Below are positions 26,548-36,400 of a DNA stretch of 64,000 nucleotides, in pieces; within the stretch, counting starts at the first letter, position 1; the number at the start of each line of letters is the position of its first letter. The position numbers and the translations under genes are program-made. Below the pieces are notes generated by a model that saw only the letters and a program-made list of their open reading frames with translations, was not told the DNA's origin and searched no databases. Source of the stretch: Sorangium sp025924095 (GTDB lineage Bacteria; Myxococcota_A; Polyangia; Polyangiales; Polyangiaceae); assembly GCF_051521505.1 (NCBI RefSeq), contig NZ_CP150356.1:4526001-4590000 (forward strand), read 5' to 3'.

Positions 26548-27678
26548 ATGACGAGGACCGGACGATGCTGGATGACGGCGCTGGGGCTCATGCTGACGAC
26601 GGCGGCGTGCGGATCGAGCGACACACCCGGAGATGACGAGAAGGTCGAGCCCATCCAGCGGGCGCCGACGGTCGAGAACGAATTCACCCCGGTGGAGCTC
26701 GAGGCGACGATCGACGACCTCGTCGCCAAGATCAACGAGAGCTCGCTCGAGCCGATGCAGATGACGGTCCTTGTGAAGTCCATCGACGGCTTCTTCGCGC
26801 CGGTCGCCACCGGCGCCGGCCGGGCCATGGGCGAGCTCGGGGCCACGGGGAACGTGGTCGCGGGCCTCGGCCGGATGGGCGAGCTGGAAGAGAGGGTGGA
26901 GCACCAGAACGAACAGATCCGACAGGCGGTGGCGGGCGGCACCGAGGGGATCGGCGTCGCGCCGTTCGGCGACGGCAACGCGGCCGTCCTCGATGAGGCC
27001 GCCGAGAAGGGGATCCACGTGGTGACGCTCGACACCGACCTGAAGGACTCGAGGCGCTCGATCTACGTTGGGACCAGCAACACGTCTGCCGGAACCACGG
27101 CAGGGGAAACCCTGATCGAGCAGCTGCCCGAGGGGCCGGGGACGGTGATCATCCACGGCAGCACCGATGAGACCTGGGTCGACGGGGTGGATCGAACGCA
27201 GCACGCCAAGGCCGCGCTCGAGGGCGCCGGTTACACCGTGGTGGTGAGCTCGATCATCTGGTCCAACGAGAAAGAGCTCGAGGACGTCGAGTCGATGAAG
27301 ACCGCGATCGAGGCCGCGGACCCGCCTGTCGTGGGAATGCTCGGCCTGTTCAGCGTCTCGTATCGCTGCGCGATGGCCGCGGAGGCCGCGGCCCAGCCGG
27401 GCCTCCCCATCGTGGCCTTCGACTTCGATCCGAAGACCGTCGGCTACATGCGCGACGGCCGCATCCTGGCCACGCACGTCCAGCGGCAGTACTACGAGGG
27501 GTACATCGTGCCGTACATCCTCTACGGCATGAAGAGCATCGGCCTCGAGGCGACCAGAGACATCCTCGCTTCGCACATGGCCGACGATAGCCGGTTCAAC
27601 CTCGGCCTCGACGTCGTGCCGGGGGACAAGGTCGACGACTACAACGCCTTCCTCGACGCGATCGGCGCGAATCAGTAG
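26548..27678 (+). CDS. orphan sugar-type (RbsB-like) substrate-binding lipoprotein
   Basis: 376 residues with lipobox TTAAC (Cys21) and a type-I periplasmic sugar-binding domain: FFAPVATGAGRAMGELG, then EHQNEQIRQAVAGGTEGIGVAPF, then HVVTLDTDLKDSRRSIYVGTSNTSAG, then PIVAFDFDPKTVGYM. This is the ribose/galactose/LacI-like PBP1 family. No transport partners are adjacent. ATG 26548 has GAGGAGGG at good spacing; ATG 26527 is possible. It probably forms a unit with the preceding binding-protein gene. A remnant of a dioxygenase gene follows its stop by 12 bp. Confidence 0.85.
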   Translation: MTRTGRCWMTALGLMLTTAACGSSDTPGDDEKVEPIQRAPTVENEFTPVELEATIDDLVAKINESSLEPMQMTVLVKSIDGFFAPVATGAGRAMGELGATGNVVAGLGRMGELEERVEHQNEQIRQAVAGGTEGIGVAPFGDGNAAVLDEAAEKGIHVVTLDTDLKDSRRSIYVGTSNTSAGTTAGETLIEQLPEGPGTVIIHGSTDETWVDGVDRTQHAKAALEGAGYTVVVSSIIWSNEKELEDVESMKTAIEAADPPVVGMLGLFSVSYRCAMAAEAAAQPGLPIVAFDFDPKTVGYMRDGRILATHVQRQYYEGYIVPYILYGMKSIGLEATRDILASHMADDSRFNLGLDVVPGDKVDDYNAFLDAIGANQ

Positions 27679-27690
27679 CGGCGTCGTGGC

Positions 27691-27783
27691 TGGAGCATCC
27701 AGAACGGATACGGCCGCCTCGGCGCGGACGGCGTGTTCACACCGGATTTCATGAAGCGGCTCCAGCGGCGCTACCGCCGGTAG
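27691..27783 (+). pseudogene. 3' fragment of a second 2OG-dioxygenase gene
   Basis: An open segment of 30 codons ends GADGVFTPDFMKRLQRRYRR-stop. It closely matches the C-terminus of the dioxygenase at 21104-21922 (VDGVFTPEFVKRLQRLYRR-stop). DNA similarity continues past the stop (taggcgcgggc..., then gag[g/c]...gcgctcgg[g/a]caggccggg in both). Only the last 20 or so codons are recognisable; the rest of the gene is missing and there is no start, so it is a truncated duplicate. Confidence 0.75.
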
Positions 27784-28169
27784 GCGCGGGCGGGCGGGCG
27801 GGCGGGCGGGCGGCCGGCCGTCGAGGAGCGCTCGGACAGGCCGGGTGGGCGCTGCCGGCGACCCCGGTGTCACGCCGCGTCACAACGGAGCGACGACGCC
27901 GGAGTCACCGCGACTCACGACGTGTGATCTGTGTCACGTCTGGCAGCGTGTCTGTTGGCGAGCGCTCATCGGACACGTGTGCAGAGCGGCGTCACCTACG
28001 CACAAGAGAGCTCGTTTCGTCTTGACACGCCGTGTCCGCGCGGCGTGAGCCCAGGTGGAACCAGCCTGCATGTCGGGACAAACCTGGCTAGCTGACGCGC
28101 TGGAGAACGCGTTATCATGAAGGTCTCGATCTTTTGTCGCCGGGCAGCTCTGGCGAGGAGACATCATCC
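27784..28169. other. intergenic with (GGGC)n run and AT-richer promoter zone
   Basis: Begins with a simple (gcgg/gggc)n run at about 27785-27815. A stretch rich in GTGTC/GACAC motifs follows (gtgtgatctgtgtcacgtc near 27920, cggacacgtgtgcag near 27970, gacacgccgtgtccg near 28023). These inverted GTGTC/GACAC pairs may be operators for the downstream hydrolase. No gene is seen. Confidence 0.4.
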
Positions 28170-29591
28170 ATGAGAACGACGTTATTTCTCGTGTCTTGCG
28201 TGGCGGTCCTGGCGTGTCTCGGCGCGCCGGACGTCGCTCACGGCCTTGTCTCTCAGCCCTCGAGCGGCGCGTGGCCGCGTCGCCTTCAGCCTGCGGAGCC
28301 GGAGTCCGTGAGCATGAGCCGCGCCGGGCTGCGCGGCGCGACGCTGGCGCTGGAGGACGCCATCGCGGGCGGCGACTTCAAGGGCGCAGTCCTCCTCGTC
28401 GCCCGCCGCGGGCGGATCGTGCTCCACGAGGCGCTGGGCGTGCGGGACGGCTTCAACGCGAGCTGGCCGGACATGCCCTCGCCGCCCATGCCGCTCGACG
28501 GGATCTTCGATCTCGAGTCGATGACGAAGCCGTTCACCGTCTTCCTGGCGATGAGGATGCAGGAGTCCGGCCGGTTCCCCGGCTTCAAGATCGACAACCC
28601 GGTCGTGTCGTACTTCCCCGAGTTCGCCGACGCCTCGAACCCGGACAAGCGCCTCGTGACGATCAGGGACCTGATGCGCTACGTATCGGGCGAGGACATG
28701 GACGCGAACGGCGTCCTGGGCGCCAGCGACCGCTGGCACACGATGCTCACGGCGCCCTTGCTCTACACGCCGAGCCGGAAGGTCCTCTACAGCGATCTCG
28801 GGTTTCGCCTTCTCGGTCACGTCCTGGAGAAGGCCGGCGGCAGCTCGCTGCAGAGCCTGATGAAGGCGTACATCTTCGATCCGCTCGACATGTCGAGCAC
28901 CTCGTACCGGCCGAAGCTCCACATGCCGGCGAAGAGCGATCGTTTCGTCGGGACGGCCTGGTCGAGCGTGCGCGGGCGTTACCTGCGGGGCGAGGTCCAG
29001 GACGAGACCGACTACGACGTCGAGGAGAACACGGGCACCTCTCAGCACGGCCACCTCACCGGGTGCGACGGCCTGTTCTCGACGGCGCTCGATCTCGCGA
29101 AGTTCGCGCAGATGCTCCTGAACCGGGGCGTCCACGTCCGGGGCCCCGACGTGCTCTGCAACCCGATGCTCCTCGTCTGTCCGGGGGAGCGGGTGACGTC
29201 GCGGTCCTCGGTGGAGCGCATGACGACGCTGCAGACGGGCGACCTCGGGCTCCCCACGCCGGCGATCACGTTCGCCCAGAACCTGTTCTATTCGGGCAAG
29301 GGGCTCGGATGGGAGGTGGTCGATCCGGGCGCGTGGCCCGGCGGCGATCACACCTCGACCGTCGCCTACAGCAAGACAGGCGGCGCCGGGACGCTCCTGG
29401 TCATCGACCCCGATCCGGCGCGGGACCTCATGATCGTCCTGCTCACGAACCACGGGCTCCCGGGCTACGATCACCTCGGGGTCGACGAGGACCAGCTGTG
29501 GTACTGGGACGATTTCGACGCGATGATCGAGCACATCCGCGCGGAGGAGGTCAGCGACGCGGTCAACCTGTCGATGATGGATGTCCCGTAG
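28170..29591 (+). CDS. secreted serine beta-lactamase-like hydrolase (class C/DD-peptidase fold)
   Basis: 473 residues with a Sec signal (residues 1-25, ending VAHG). The beta-lactamase/DD-peptidase family catalytic pattern is present: SxxK as ESMTKPF, the Tyr motif as YSDLGF, and a KTGG near the C-terminus (YSKTGGAGTLL). The family includes esterases, carboxypeptidases and beta-lactamases, so activity cannot be assigned from sequence. ATG 28170 follows GAGGAG at slightly long spacing. It stands alone. Confidence 0.87.
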   Translation: MRTTLFLVSCVAVLACLGAPDVAHGLVSQPSSGAWPRRLQPAEPESVSMSRAGLRGATLALEDAIAGGDFKGAVLLVARRGRIVLHEALGVRDGFNASWPDMPSPPMPLDGIFDLESMTKPFTVFLAMRMQESGRFPGFKIDNPVVSYFPEFADASNPDKRLVTIRDLMRYVSGEDMDANGVLGASDRWHTMLTAPLLYTPSRKVLYSDLGFRLLGHVLEKAGGSSLQSLMKAYIFDPLDMSSTSYRPKLHMPAKSDRFVGTAWSSVRGRYLRGEVQDETDYDVEENTGTSQHGHLTGCDGLFSTALDLAKFAQMLLNRGVHVRGPDVLCNPMLLVCPGERVTSRSSVERMTTLQTGDLGLPTPAITFAQNLFYSGKGLGWEVVDPGAWPGGDHTSTVAYSKTGGAGTLLVIDPDPARDLMIVLLTNHGLPGYDHLGVDEDQLWYWDDFDAMIEHIRAEEVSDAVNLSMMDVP

Positions 29592-29886
29592 CGGTCTGAA
29601 TCCATCGTTCGCCCTGGCAGGAGCGGCGTTGTGCCCTCGCAGCGCTCGCGCCCATTCAGCACATCACACCGCCGCTGCCGGAGGCGCTTCTCGCCTCCGG
29701 TGATCGACAGCGAGGAGGCTGTCCCTGGGGCGCGCGCCCGCGATCGCCCGGGGTGGCCACGCGCGGCGCGGCGGACACGGCCGTCCGCCTGGGCGTGCGC
29801 CGGATGCTGCGGCGGACCGCATGACGCTTGCCGTCGTGGGCGCGCGCGCTCAAAGGGAGGTGTCCCCGCCGCGAGATCCCTCCCGA

Positions 29887-31950
29887 ATGAACGACGACCT
29901 CCGCATCACCCCATCCCACGCAGCGACCCGCACCGAGGAGGCGAGCGCCGAGGCGGAGCTCGCCCCGCTCGCCGGCGACGATCGCCTCGCCTCGTTCTAC
30001 GCCGGGTGCCCGGTCGCGCTCTTCACGACCACGCCCGAGGGGCGCTTCATCGACGCGAACCGCGCGTTCGCGCGCCTCCTCGGCTACGCGGATCACACGC
30101 GGTTCCTCGACCTGCCCGTCCCGACCTTCTACAGCGACCCGAGGGAGCGGCAGGAGATCATGGGCATCCTCGACCGCGAGGGCGCCGTCCACGGCCACGA
30201 GATCGAGTTCGTCCGCCTCGACGGGACGCGCGTGTGGGTCAGCATCACCGCGCGCGCCATCCGCGACACGACCGGGCGCGTCGTGCGCTACGAGGGCGCG
30301 CTCGAGGACGTGACGCCGCGCCGCAGGGCGCAGGACCTGCTGCGCCTCAGCGATCAGCGCTTCCACCTCCTCGCCAGGGCCACGAACGACACCCTTTGGG
30401 ACTGGGACTTCGCCGCCGAGACGGTCTGGTGGAGCGAGAACTTCGAGCGCACCTTCGGCTACCGGCTCGACGAGCTCGAGCCGGGACCCGAGAGCTGGAT
30501 GGGCCGCATCCACCCGGACGACCTCGATCGCGTCTACCGCAGCATCCACGACGCGATCGAGGGCACCGCGACGACGTGGAGCGAGGAGTACCGCTTCCGC
30601 CGCGCCGACGGCGAGTACGCGATCATCTACGACCGCGGCCTCGTGCTGCGCGACGGGGCAGGGAAGGCCATCCGCATGATCGGCTCGATGATGGACGCCA
30701 CGCTGCAGCGCCGGCAGCAGATCCTCCTCGCGTGGCAGCGCAAGGTGCTCGAGATGATCGCCCTCCACCAGGGCCTGGAGGAGACGCTCGAGGCGCTGTG
30801 CAGCGACGCCGAGGAGCTCGCGGCCGGCCGCCGCTTCACCGTCCTGCTCGCGAGCGACGACGGCCTCCGACTCCTCCACGGCGCGGCGCCGAGCCTGCCG
30901 GCGTCCTACAACGCGGCGGTGCACGGGCTCCTCATCGGCCCGCGCGCGGGCTCGTGCGGCACCGCCGCCCACCGCCGCGCGCCGGTCGTCGTGGAGGACA
31001 TCGCGACCGACCCGCTCTGGGCCGACTTCCGCCAGCTCGCCCTCCCGCTCGGGCTGCGCGCCTGCTGGTCCACGCCCATCCTCTCCTCGAAGGGCGAGGT
31101 GCTGGGCACCTGGGCCGTGTACAGGCCGTCGCCCGGCGTGCCGACCGCCGCCGACGAGGAGGTCGTCCGCGTCGCGACGCGCCTCGCCGCCATCGCCATC
31201 GAGCGCGCCCGCGCGGACCTCGCGCTGCGCCAGCGCGCGGAAGAGCTGGCGAGGCTCACCGAGGCGCTGCAGCGCTCGAACCGCGAGCTCGACCAGTTCG
31301 CCTACGTCACGTCGCACGATCTCAAGGCGCCGCTCCGGGGCATCGCGAACCTCTCGCAGTGGATCGAGGACGACGAGCACGAGCATCTGAGCGAGGTATC
31401 GAAGCGGAACCTGGAGCTCCTGCGCAACCGCGTGCAGCGCATGGACGCGCTCATCGACGCCATCCTCGAGTACTCGCGCGTCGGGCGCACCCGGGTGCCC
31501 ACCGAGGTGGTCGCGGTGGGCCCGCTCATCGGGGAGGTCGTGGATCTCCTGTCGCCGCCGGGTGGCTTTCGCGTCGAGGTCGCCGGCCTCCTGCCCAGCG
31601 TCGTGGCGGAGCGCACGCTGCTCCAGCAGGTCTTCATGAACCTCATCGGCAATGCCATCAAGCACCACCGCGACAGGGAGAGCGGCCGCGCCGTCGTCTC
31701 CTGCGCGGACGTCGGTTCGCACTGGCGCTTCACGGTGGCGGACAACGGGCCGGGCATCTCGCCGCGCTTCCACGACAAGGTGTTCGTCATCTTCCAGACG
31801 CTGGAGGCGCGGGACAGGTCGGAGGGCACGGGCGTCGGGCTCGCGCTCGTGAAGAAGATCGTCGAGGGCAGCGGCGGCGCCGTCGTGCTCGACTCGGACG
31901 TCGGGCGCGGCGCCGCCTTCTCGTTCACCTGGCCGAAGGGGCTGGGGTAG
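29887..31950 (+). CDS. PAS-PAS-GAF sensor histidine kinase
   Basis: About 687 residues, with no membrane segments. The order is PAS1 (residues ~30-130; ALFTTTPEGRFIDANRAFARLLGY), PAS2 with PAC (~145-270; TLWDWDFAAETVWWSENFERTFGY...HPDDLDRVY), GAF (~290-430; SCGTAAHRRAPVVVEDI), a short coiled coil, a HisKA domain with phospho-acceptor His at ~475 (FAYVTSHDLKAPLRGI), and an ATPase domain with N box (FMNLIGNAIKHH), DNGPGIS and GTGVGLAL. It is a cytoplasmic kinase of the phytochrome-like type without the chromophore domain. No response regulator is adjacent. ATG 29887 is chosen; an ATG at 29821 is possible. Its 3' end overlaps the convergent peptidase gene by 26 bp. Confidence 0.88.
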   Translation: MNDDLRITPSHAATRTEEASAEAELAPLAGDDRLASFYAGCPVALFTTTPEGRFIDANRAFARLLGYADHTRFLDLPVPTFYSDPRERQEIMGILDREGAVHGHEIEFVRLDGTRVWVSITARAIRDTTGRVVRYEGALEDVTPRRRAQDLLRLSDQRFHLLARATNDTLWDWDFAAETVWWSENFERTFGYRLDELEPGPESWMGRIHPDDLDRVYRSIHDAIEGTATTWSEEYRFRRADGEYAIIYDRGLVLRDGAGKAIRMIGSMMDATLQRRQQILLAWQRKVLEMIALHQGLEETLEALCSDAEELAAGRRFTVLLASDDGLRLLHGAAPSLPASYNAAVHGLLIGPRAGSCGTAAHRRAPVVVEDIATDPLWADFRQLALPLGLRACWSTPILSSKGEVLGTWAVYRPSPGVPTAADEEVVRVATRLAAIAIERARADLALRQRAEELARLTEALQRSNRELDQFAYVTSHDLKAPLRGIANLSQWIEDDEHEHLSEVSKRNLELLRNRVQRMDALIDAILEYSRVGRTRVPTEVVAVGPLIGEVVDLLSPPGGFRVEVAGLLPSVVAERTLLQQVFMNLIGNAIKHHRDRESGRAVVSCADVGSHWRFTVADNGPGISPRFHDKVFVIFQTLEARDRSEGTGVGLALVKKIVEGSGGAVVLDSDVGRGAAFSFTWPKGLG

Positions 31951-33115
31951 CGGCGGGCGCCGGGGCGGGGGCTCCGTTCACCACGAGGTGGATGAACTGC
32001 AGCTTCGCCACGGCGGGGCGCGGCAGCACGAACGGGTAGAAGTCGTGCTGGCCCATGCTGCGCGACAGCTCGTTGAGGACGCCCGTCAGCTCCACCCAGG
32101 CGTTCAGGAAGCCGAGGAAGCCCTCGGCCCCTGGCGCGTCCGGTCGCCACAGCGCGTCGGTGCCCCAGGGCTCGGCGTCGAGCTCCACGTCGTCGGCGTC
32201 GATGCCGAAGCTGAGGGCCGTGTCCACGGTGTCGACCATGTGGAGATAGTGGGCCCAGGTCTCGGCCCAGTCTTCCCACGGGTGCATGCTGGCGTAGGCG
32301 CTGACGAAGCGCTGCGGCCAGTCGGCCGGCGGGCCTTGCTCGTAGTTGGTCTTCAGCGCTGCGGCGTAGTCCTGCCGCTCGTCGCCGAACAGCTCCCGGA
32401 ACGTCGCCACCCACGCGGTGTCGCGCACCAGGCGGTCCCAGTAGTAATGGCCGACCTCGTGCCGGAAGTGCCCGAGCAGCGTGCGGTAGGGCTCGCGCAT
32501 CGCGGCGCGGATGCGCTCGCGCGTGGCGTCGTCCGCCTCCTCGACGTTCAGGGTGATCACGCCGTCGGCGTGGCCGGTCATCACCCTGGGCCCGTCGGGC
32601 GGCGACGCGAGGAAGTCGAAGCAGAGGCCGCGCTCCGGGTCGTCGCCGATCTTGGACTTCACCGGCAGGTTCAGCGCGAGGAGCTGCGACACGAGCCGTC
32701 GCTTGGCCGTCTCGATGCGGCGCCATCGCGCCTCGTGATCGGCGATGGAGAGGTCCGGAATGGTGCGGTTGAGCCGGCAGGCGTCGCAAAGCGCGGGCGT
32801 CTCGGCGGCCGCCGGGACGAGCCAGTTGCAGCCCGACGCCGAGTCGAAGTTGCCGCAGCGTCGATAGAGGCGGGGCGGGTCCGCCGTATCGTGCCAGAGC
32901 TGCAAGTCGCCCTCGGTCGGGCCGGGCTTCAGCGGCAGCACCTGGGCGCGCTCGGGCTCATAGCCGAGCGGCGTCTTGCAGGCGAGGCACTCGCTGTTGC
33001 GGAAGAACACCGGCCTTTCGCACTGGCAACGGTAGGCGCGCGGGGCGGTGGGTTGCTTGGTCGGCTTCCATACGCTGCGCAGGCGCGCGATCAGACTTTC
33101 AAAGCGGGTGGGCAT
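31925..33115 (-). CDS. zinc-ribbon metallopeptidase-like protein (DUF2248 type)
   Basis: 396 residues. The N-terminus has a zinc-ribbon-like CQC...CLAC pattern (residues ~29-48) and a second Cys set (RRCGN...GCNW...LCDAC). The catalytic-looking core has HEVGHYYWDRLV (HExxH with an extra Gly-His), then ETWAHYLHMVDT as possible third-ligand region. This matches the family annotated as putative zinc-binding metallopeptidase of bacteria; the substrate is unknown. The Ala/Pro-rich C-terminus (APAPAPAATPAPSAR) overlaps the 3' end of the kinase gene on the other strand. Confidence 0.82.
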   Translation of the reverse strand: MPTRFESLIARLRSVWKPTKQPTAPRAYRCQCERPVFFRNSECLACKTPLGYEPERAQVLPLKPGPTEGDLQLWHDTADPPRLYRRCGNFDSASGCNWLVPAAAETPALCDACRLNRTIPDLSIADHEARWRRIETAKRRLVSQLLALNLPVKSKIGDDPERGLCFDFLASPPDGPRVMTGHADGVITLNVEEADDATRERIRAAMREPYRTLLGHFRHEVGHYYWDRLVRDTAWVATFRELFGDERQDYAAALKTNYEQGPPADWPQRFVSAYASMHPWEDWAETWAHYLHMVDTVDTALSFGIDADDVELDAEPWGTDALWRPDAPGAEGFLGFLNAWVELTGVLNELSRSMGQHDFYPFVLPRPAVAKLQFIHLVVNGAPAPAPAATPAPSAR

Positions 33116-33270
33116 GAGGGTGGAGGGGTCTCTAGGGTGAGCGATCGCCTTCTTGCTGGCAAGCTATGTGCCAGGCAGGGGGCGCGATGTTCCCGTCGTG
33201 CGCCTGACGCCGCTCGACGCTCCATCGCGCGCGCGGACGTCGCGGAGTGTCTCAGTGTGGCAAAACGCCG

Positions 33271-33337
33271 TCGACCCGACCCAGGTTGGGTCGCCCCCCG
33301 TCGACCCGACCCAGGTTGGGTCGCCCCAGGTTGGGGC
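33271..33337. repeat. REP-like hairpin repeat, two full copies and a partial
   Basis: Two copies of CGACCCAGGTTGGGTCG (7-bp stem CGACCCA/TGGGTCG, 3-base loop), 30 bp apart, followed by a half copy (ccaggttgggg). They lie in the 292-bp gap 3' of the GH115 gene. The same family recurs at 61.05 and 62.0-62.3 kb. Confidence 0.75.
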
Positions 33338-33407
33338 GTCGGTGGTGGCCCAGGCCGGGATCGCCCGCCCACGAGGGGATCCCGGGCCTTTGCGCGCTCG
33401 CGCCTCG

Positions 33408-36400
33408 CTACGGCTTCGCGCGGTAGCTCTCCGGCGGCCCGAGGTAGCTCGGCTTGAGCCCACCCGTGTCCACCACGAGCTTCTGCACCACCACGGTCGG
33501 GTCGACCATCCAGAACTTCAGCACGTGCTCGCCAGGCTGAGCGATGGTGTGCGTGGTCGACGTGAGATTCACGTTGTCCGACGTGTTCCTCTCCCACGAC
33601 TTGTTCATCGGGATGCCGTTGAGCGCGGTGGTGACGTTGACGACCTGCGGCTGCCCGTCGTCGATGGACACGGCGTACTTCAGCCCGTCGGAGTGCAGCA
33701 CGTTGTTCCTCGGCGACAGGTAGGCCCAGACCGTCACCTTCCCGGACGTGAAGGTGTTGATCTTGTACTCGAGGTGCGGGCTCTCTCCGCCGGGCGTCTG
33801 CCTGGCCGCGGTGACCGGGAAGGGCGTCATACCCCCGGCCGTCCGGCCGATGTCCGGGATGAGCTGCCACGAGATCGGGTCCGCGCCCACGGCACGCGTG
33901 AAGTGCTCGGCCTCGATCGAGACGTACCCGTTGCTCTCCACGAACCCCTCGAGCGCGTCGCGGTTCACGTCCGGGTTCTTGACGATGGCCTGGACGACCA
34001 CCGAGCTGCCGTTCGGCCCCGTCACCGTGATCGGCACCTCCGTGGTCCCCTTGGGCGCAGCCTCCCAGTCGACGGTCACGGTGGCGCGCACTTCCTTCTC
34101 GATCGCGCCGTTGTTCGGCCAGACCTTCACCCAGGGCACGGACGGCTCGATCTTGTAATCGAACGGCGCCTGACCGCGGTTGAAGACCTCGATGTACTGG
34201 GCCGGCTGGGTCTGGAACGGGGTGAGCTCGGGCAGCACCGCGGCCGTGCCCTGCGCGGGCCAGACCCGGTCCGACCCGTCGATGGCCACGCCCATGTCGG
34301 CCCCGCTCGGCAGGCTGATCTGCCGGAGCTCCGGCCAGATGAAGTCCTCGATGGCGACGTTGTTCCTCTCCGGCTGCTGCCAGCCCGAGTCCGGATAGTT
34401 CCCGCCGTAGCCGATCTTGGGCTGCGTCTGGAAGCCCTTCCACTTCCCGCCGGCCAGCGTGTTGTTGTAGTAGCTCGACATCGCCTTGTCGTCGGCGAGC
34501 CGGGCCTCGGCGGTCGTGGCCATGTCCTTCGTGGCGGCGCGCTTCTGGGCGGCGTAGAGGATGTTCTTGAACCCGGCCAGGCGGAGCTCGTACAGGTTGG
34601 CGCTGGCCTTCACCTGGTAGAGCACGAGCTGGTAGTAGGCGTCGCGGTACGCCTCCGGCAGCGCCTCGTTGAGCCGCTCCGCCTCGGCTGCGAGCGCCTG
34701 CCACTCCGCGACGACCCGCTCCGCCTCGCCGTAATGGATCAGGCTGAAGGGGCTGCCGTCGGCGTAGACCACGGCGCTGCTGGGGTTCGTGGCGATGCTG
34801 GCGTTCGCGTTGAGGGTGATGACCCGGTTGAGCAGCTCCGGCTTCCGGCGCGACTGGAGCCTTGAGTACATCGTCAGCACCTCGGCGATCTCGGCCGCGT
34901 GCTCCGGCCCGAACTGCTGCGCCGCCCATTGCCGCTCCCATACCGGGATGCGCTCGGCCGGCCACCGATCGGGGTTCCACGCGTAGTCCAGGAAGAACTC
35001 GAGCGGGTGCTCCTCGTTCTTCATGTCGCCCACGTTCACCACCCACAGCCGATCGACGCCGTAGCGATAGGACAGGTGGAGCTGCTCCCAGACGCTGGGG
35101 AGGAGGGTCGTGTCGACCCACTTGTAGTTCCGGCCGCCGCCCACGTAGTCGAAGTGGTAGTAGAGCCCGTAGCCGCCCGACCGCTCCGGCGCCGACAGAT
35201 CGGGCAGCTCGCGCATGTTGCCCCAGTTGTCGTCGCACCAGTTGATGATCACGTCGTCCGGCGCCCGCATGCCGTCGTCCCAGAAGGCCTGGACCTCCTT
35301 GTAGAGCGTCCAGACCTGCGGGATGGTGGTGACGTCCTTGCCCGTGACCTTGCCCAGGATCTCCCGCTGCGCCGCCACGATCCGCTGCATCAGATCGATG
35401 TTGCCGCCGTTGTCGATGGGCAGGTCGCCGTTGCCGCGCATCCCGACGGTCACCACGCTCTCGTAGTCCTTCATCCGCGTGATGCTGTCGGCCCAGTACT
35501 TCTTCAGCGCCTCCGTGTTCCTGTCGAAGTTCCACTGCCCGTTGCCGCCGTACCGGCCTCCGGATTGCCCGAAGCGATCCCACTCGTCCTGCGCCCGCAT
35601 CATCGGCGCCTCGTGCGAGGTCCCCATCACGATGCCGTACTCGGCGGCCAGCGCCTGGCTCTCGGGGTCGTCGTCGAAGAGCGACCTGCCCCACACGGCC
35701 GGCCACAGGTAATTGGCCTTGAGGCGGAGCATGACCTCGTAGACGTGGGCGTAGAGCTCGTGGTTGAAGCCGTTCGGGCGGCTCGAGTTGGGCGCGGGGC
35801 CGAAGGTGTTGCGCGCCCAGGTGCCCAGCGCCGGGTTCTCGTCGTTGATGAAGAAGCCGCGGTATTTCACCTTCGGCTCCCCCTGCGAGTAGCGCCCGGG
35901 CAGGATGTACAGCTCGCCGTGCTTGTGCGCCGGGACGTCGTCCCAGTAGTGCCAGGGCGACACGCCGATGTTCCTGGAGACGTCGTACGCGCCGAAGATC
36001 GTCCCGCGCTGGTCGCTGCCGGCGATCACGAACGCGCGGCGAACGCCCGGCGCCGGGTTGTCCACCACCTGCAGGAGGGACGTCTCCCACCGGCCTGCGA
36101 TGTCGGTGACATCGAGCTTGTTCTCGCTCACAAGCTGGTCCACGAGCGGGCTCTTGCCCAGGGTCCCGATGATCACCACGTCGTCCGCCGCCGGGATCTC
36201 GTCGAGCGAGATCTCGGGCTCGACCTGGGTGACCCGGCCGATGTCGGTCTTGAGGTCGCTCACGACCCGGACAACGCCCGCGTAGTCGCTCGAGCTCACG
36301 ACGAGCGGCGCGGCCTTGCCGGCGGCGACCATGGGGAAGCGCTCGGGCCCGGGCTCGAACGCGACGTACTTCTCCGGATCCTCGGGGTGCGGCGGGTCCG

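Noticed and set aside
33091..36090. 999-codon minus-strand frame overlapping GH115
   Set aside because: Same strand but different frame from the real glycoside hydrolase; no recognisable domain.
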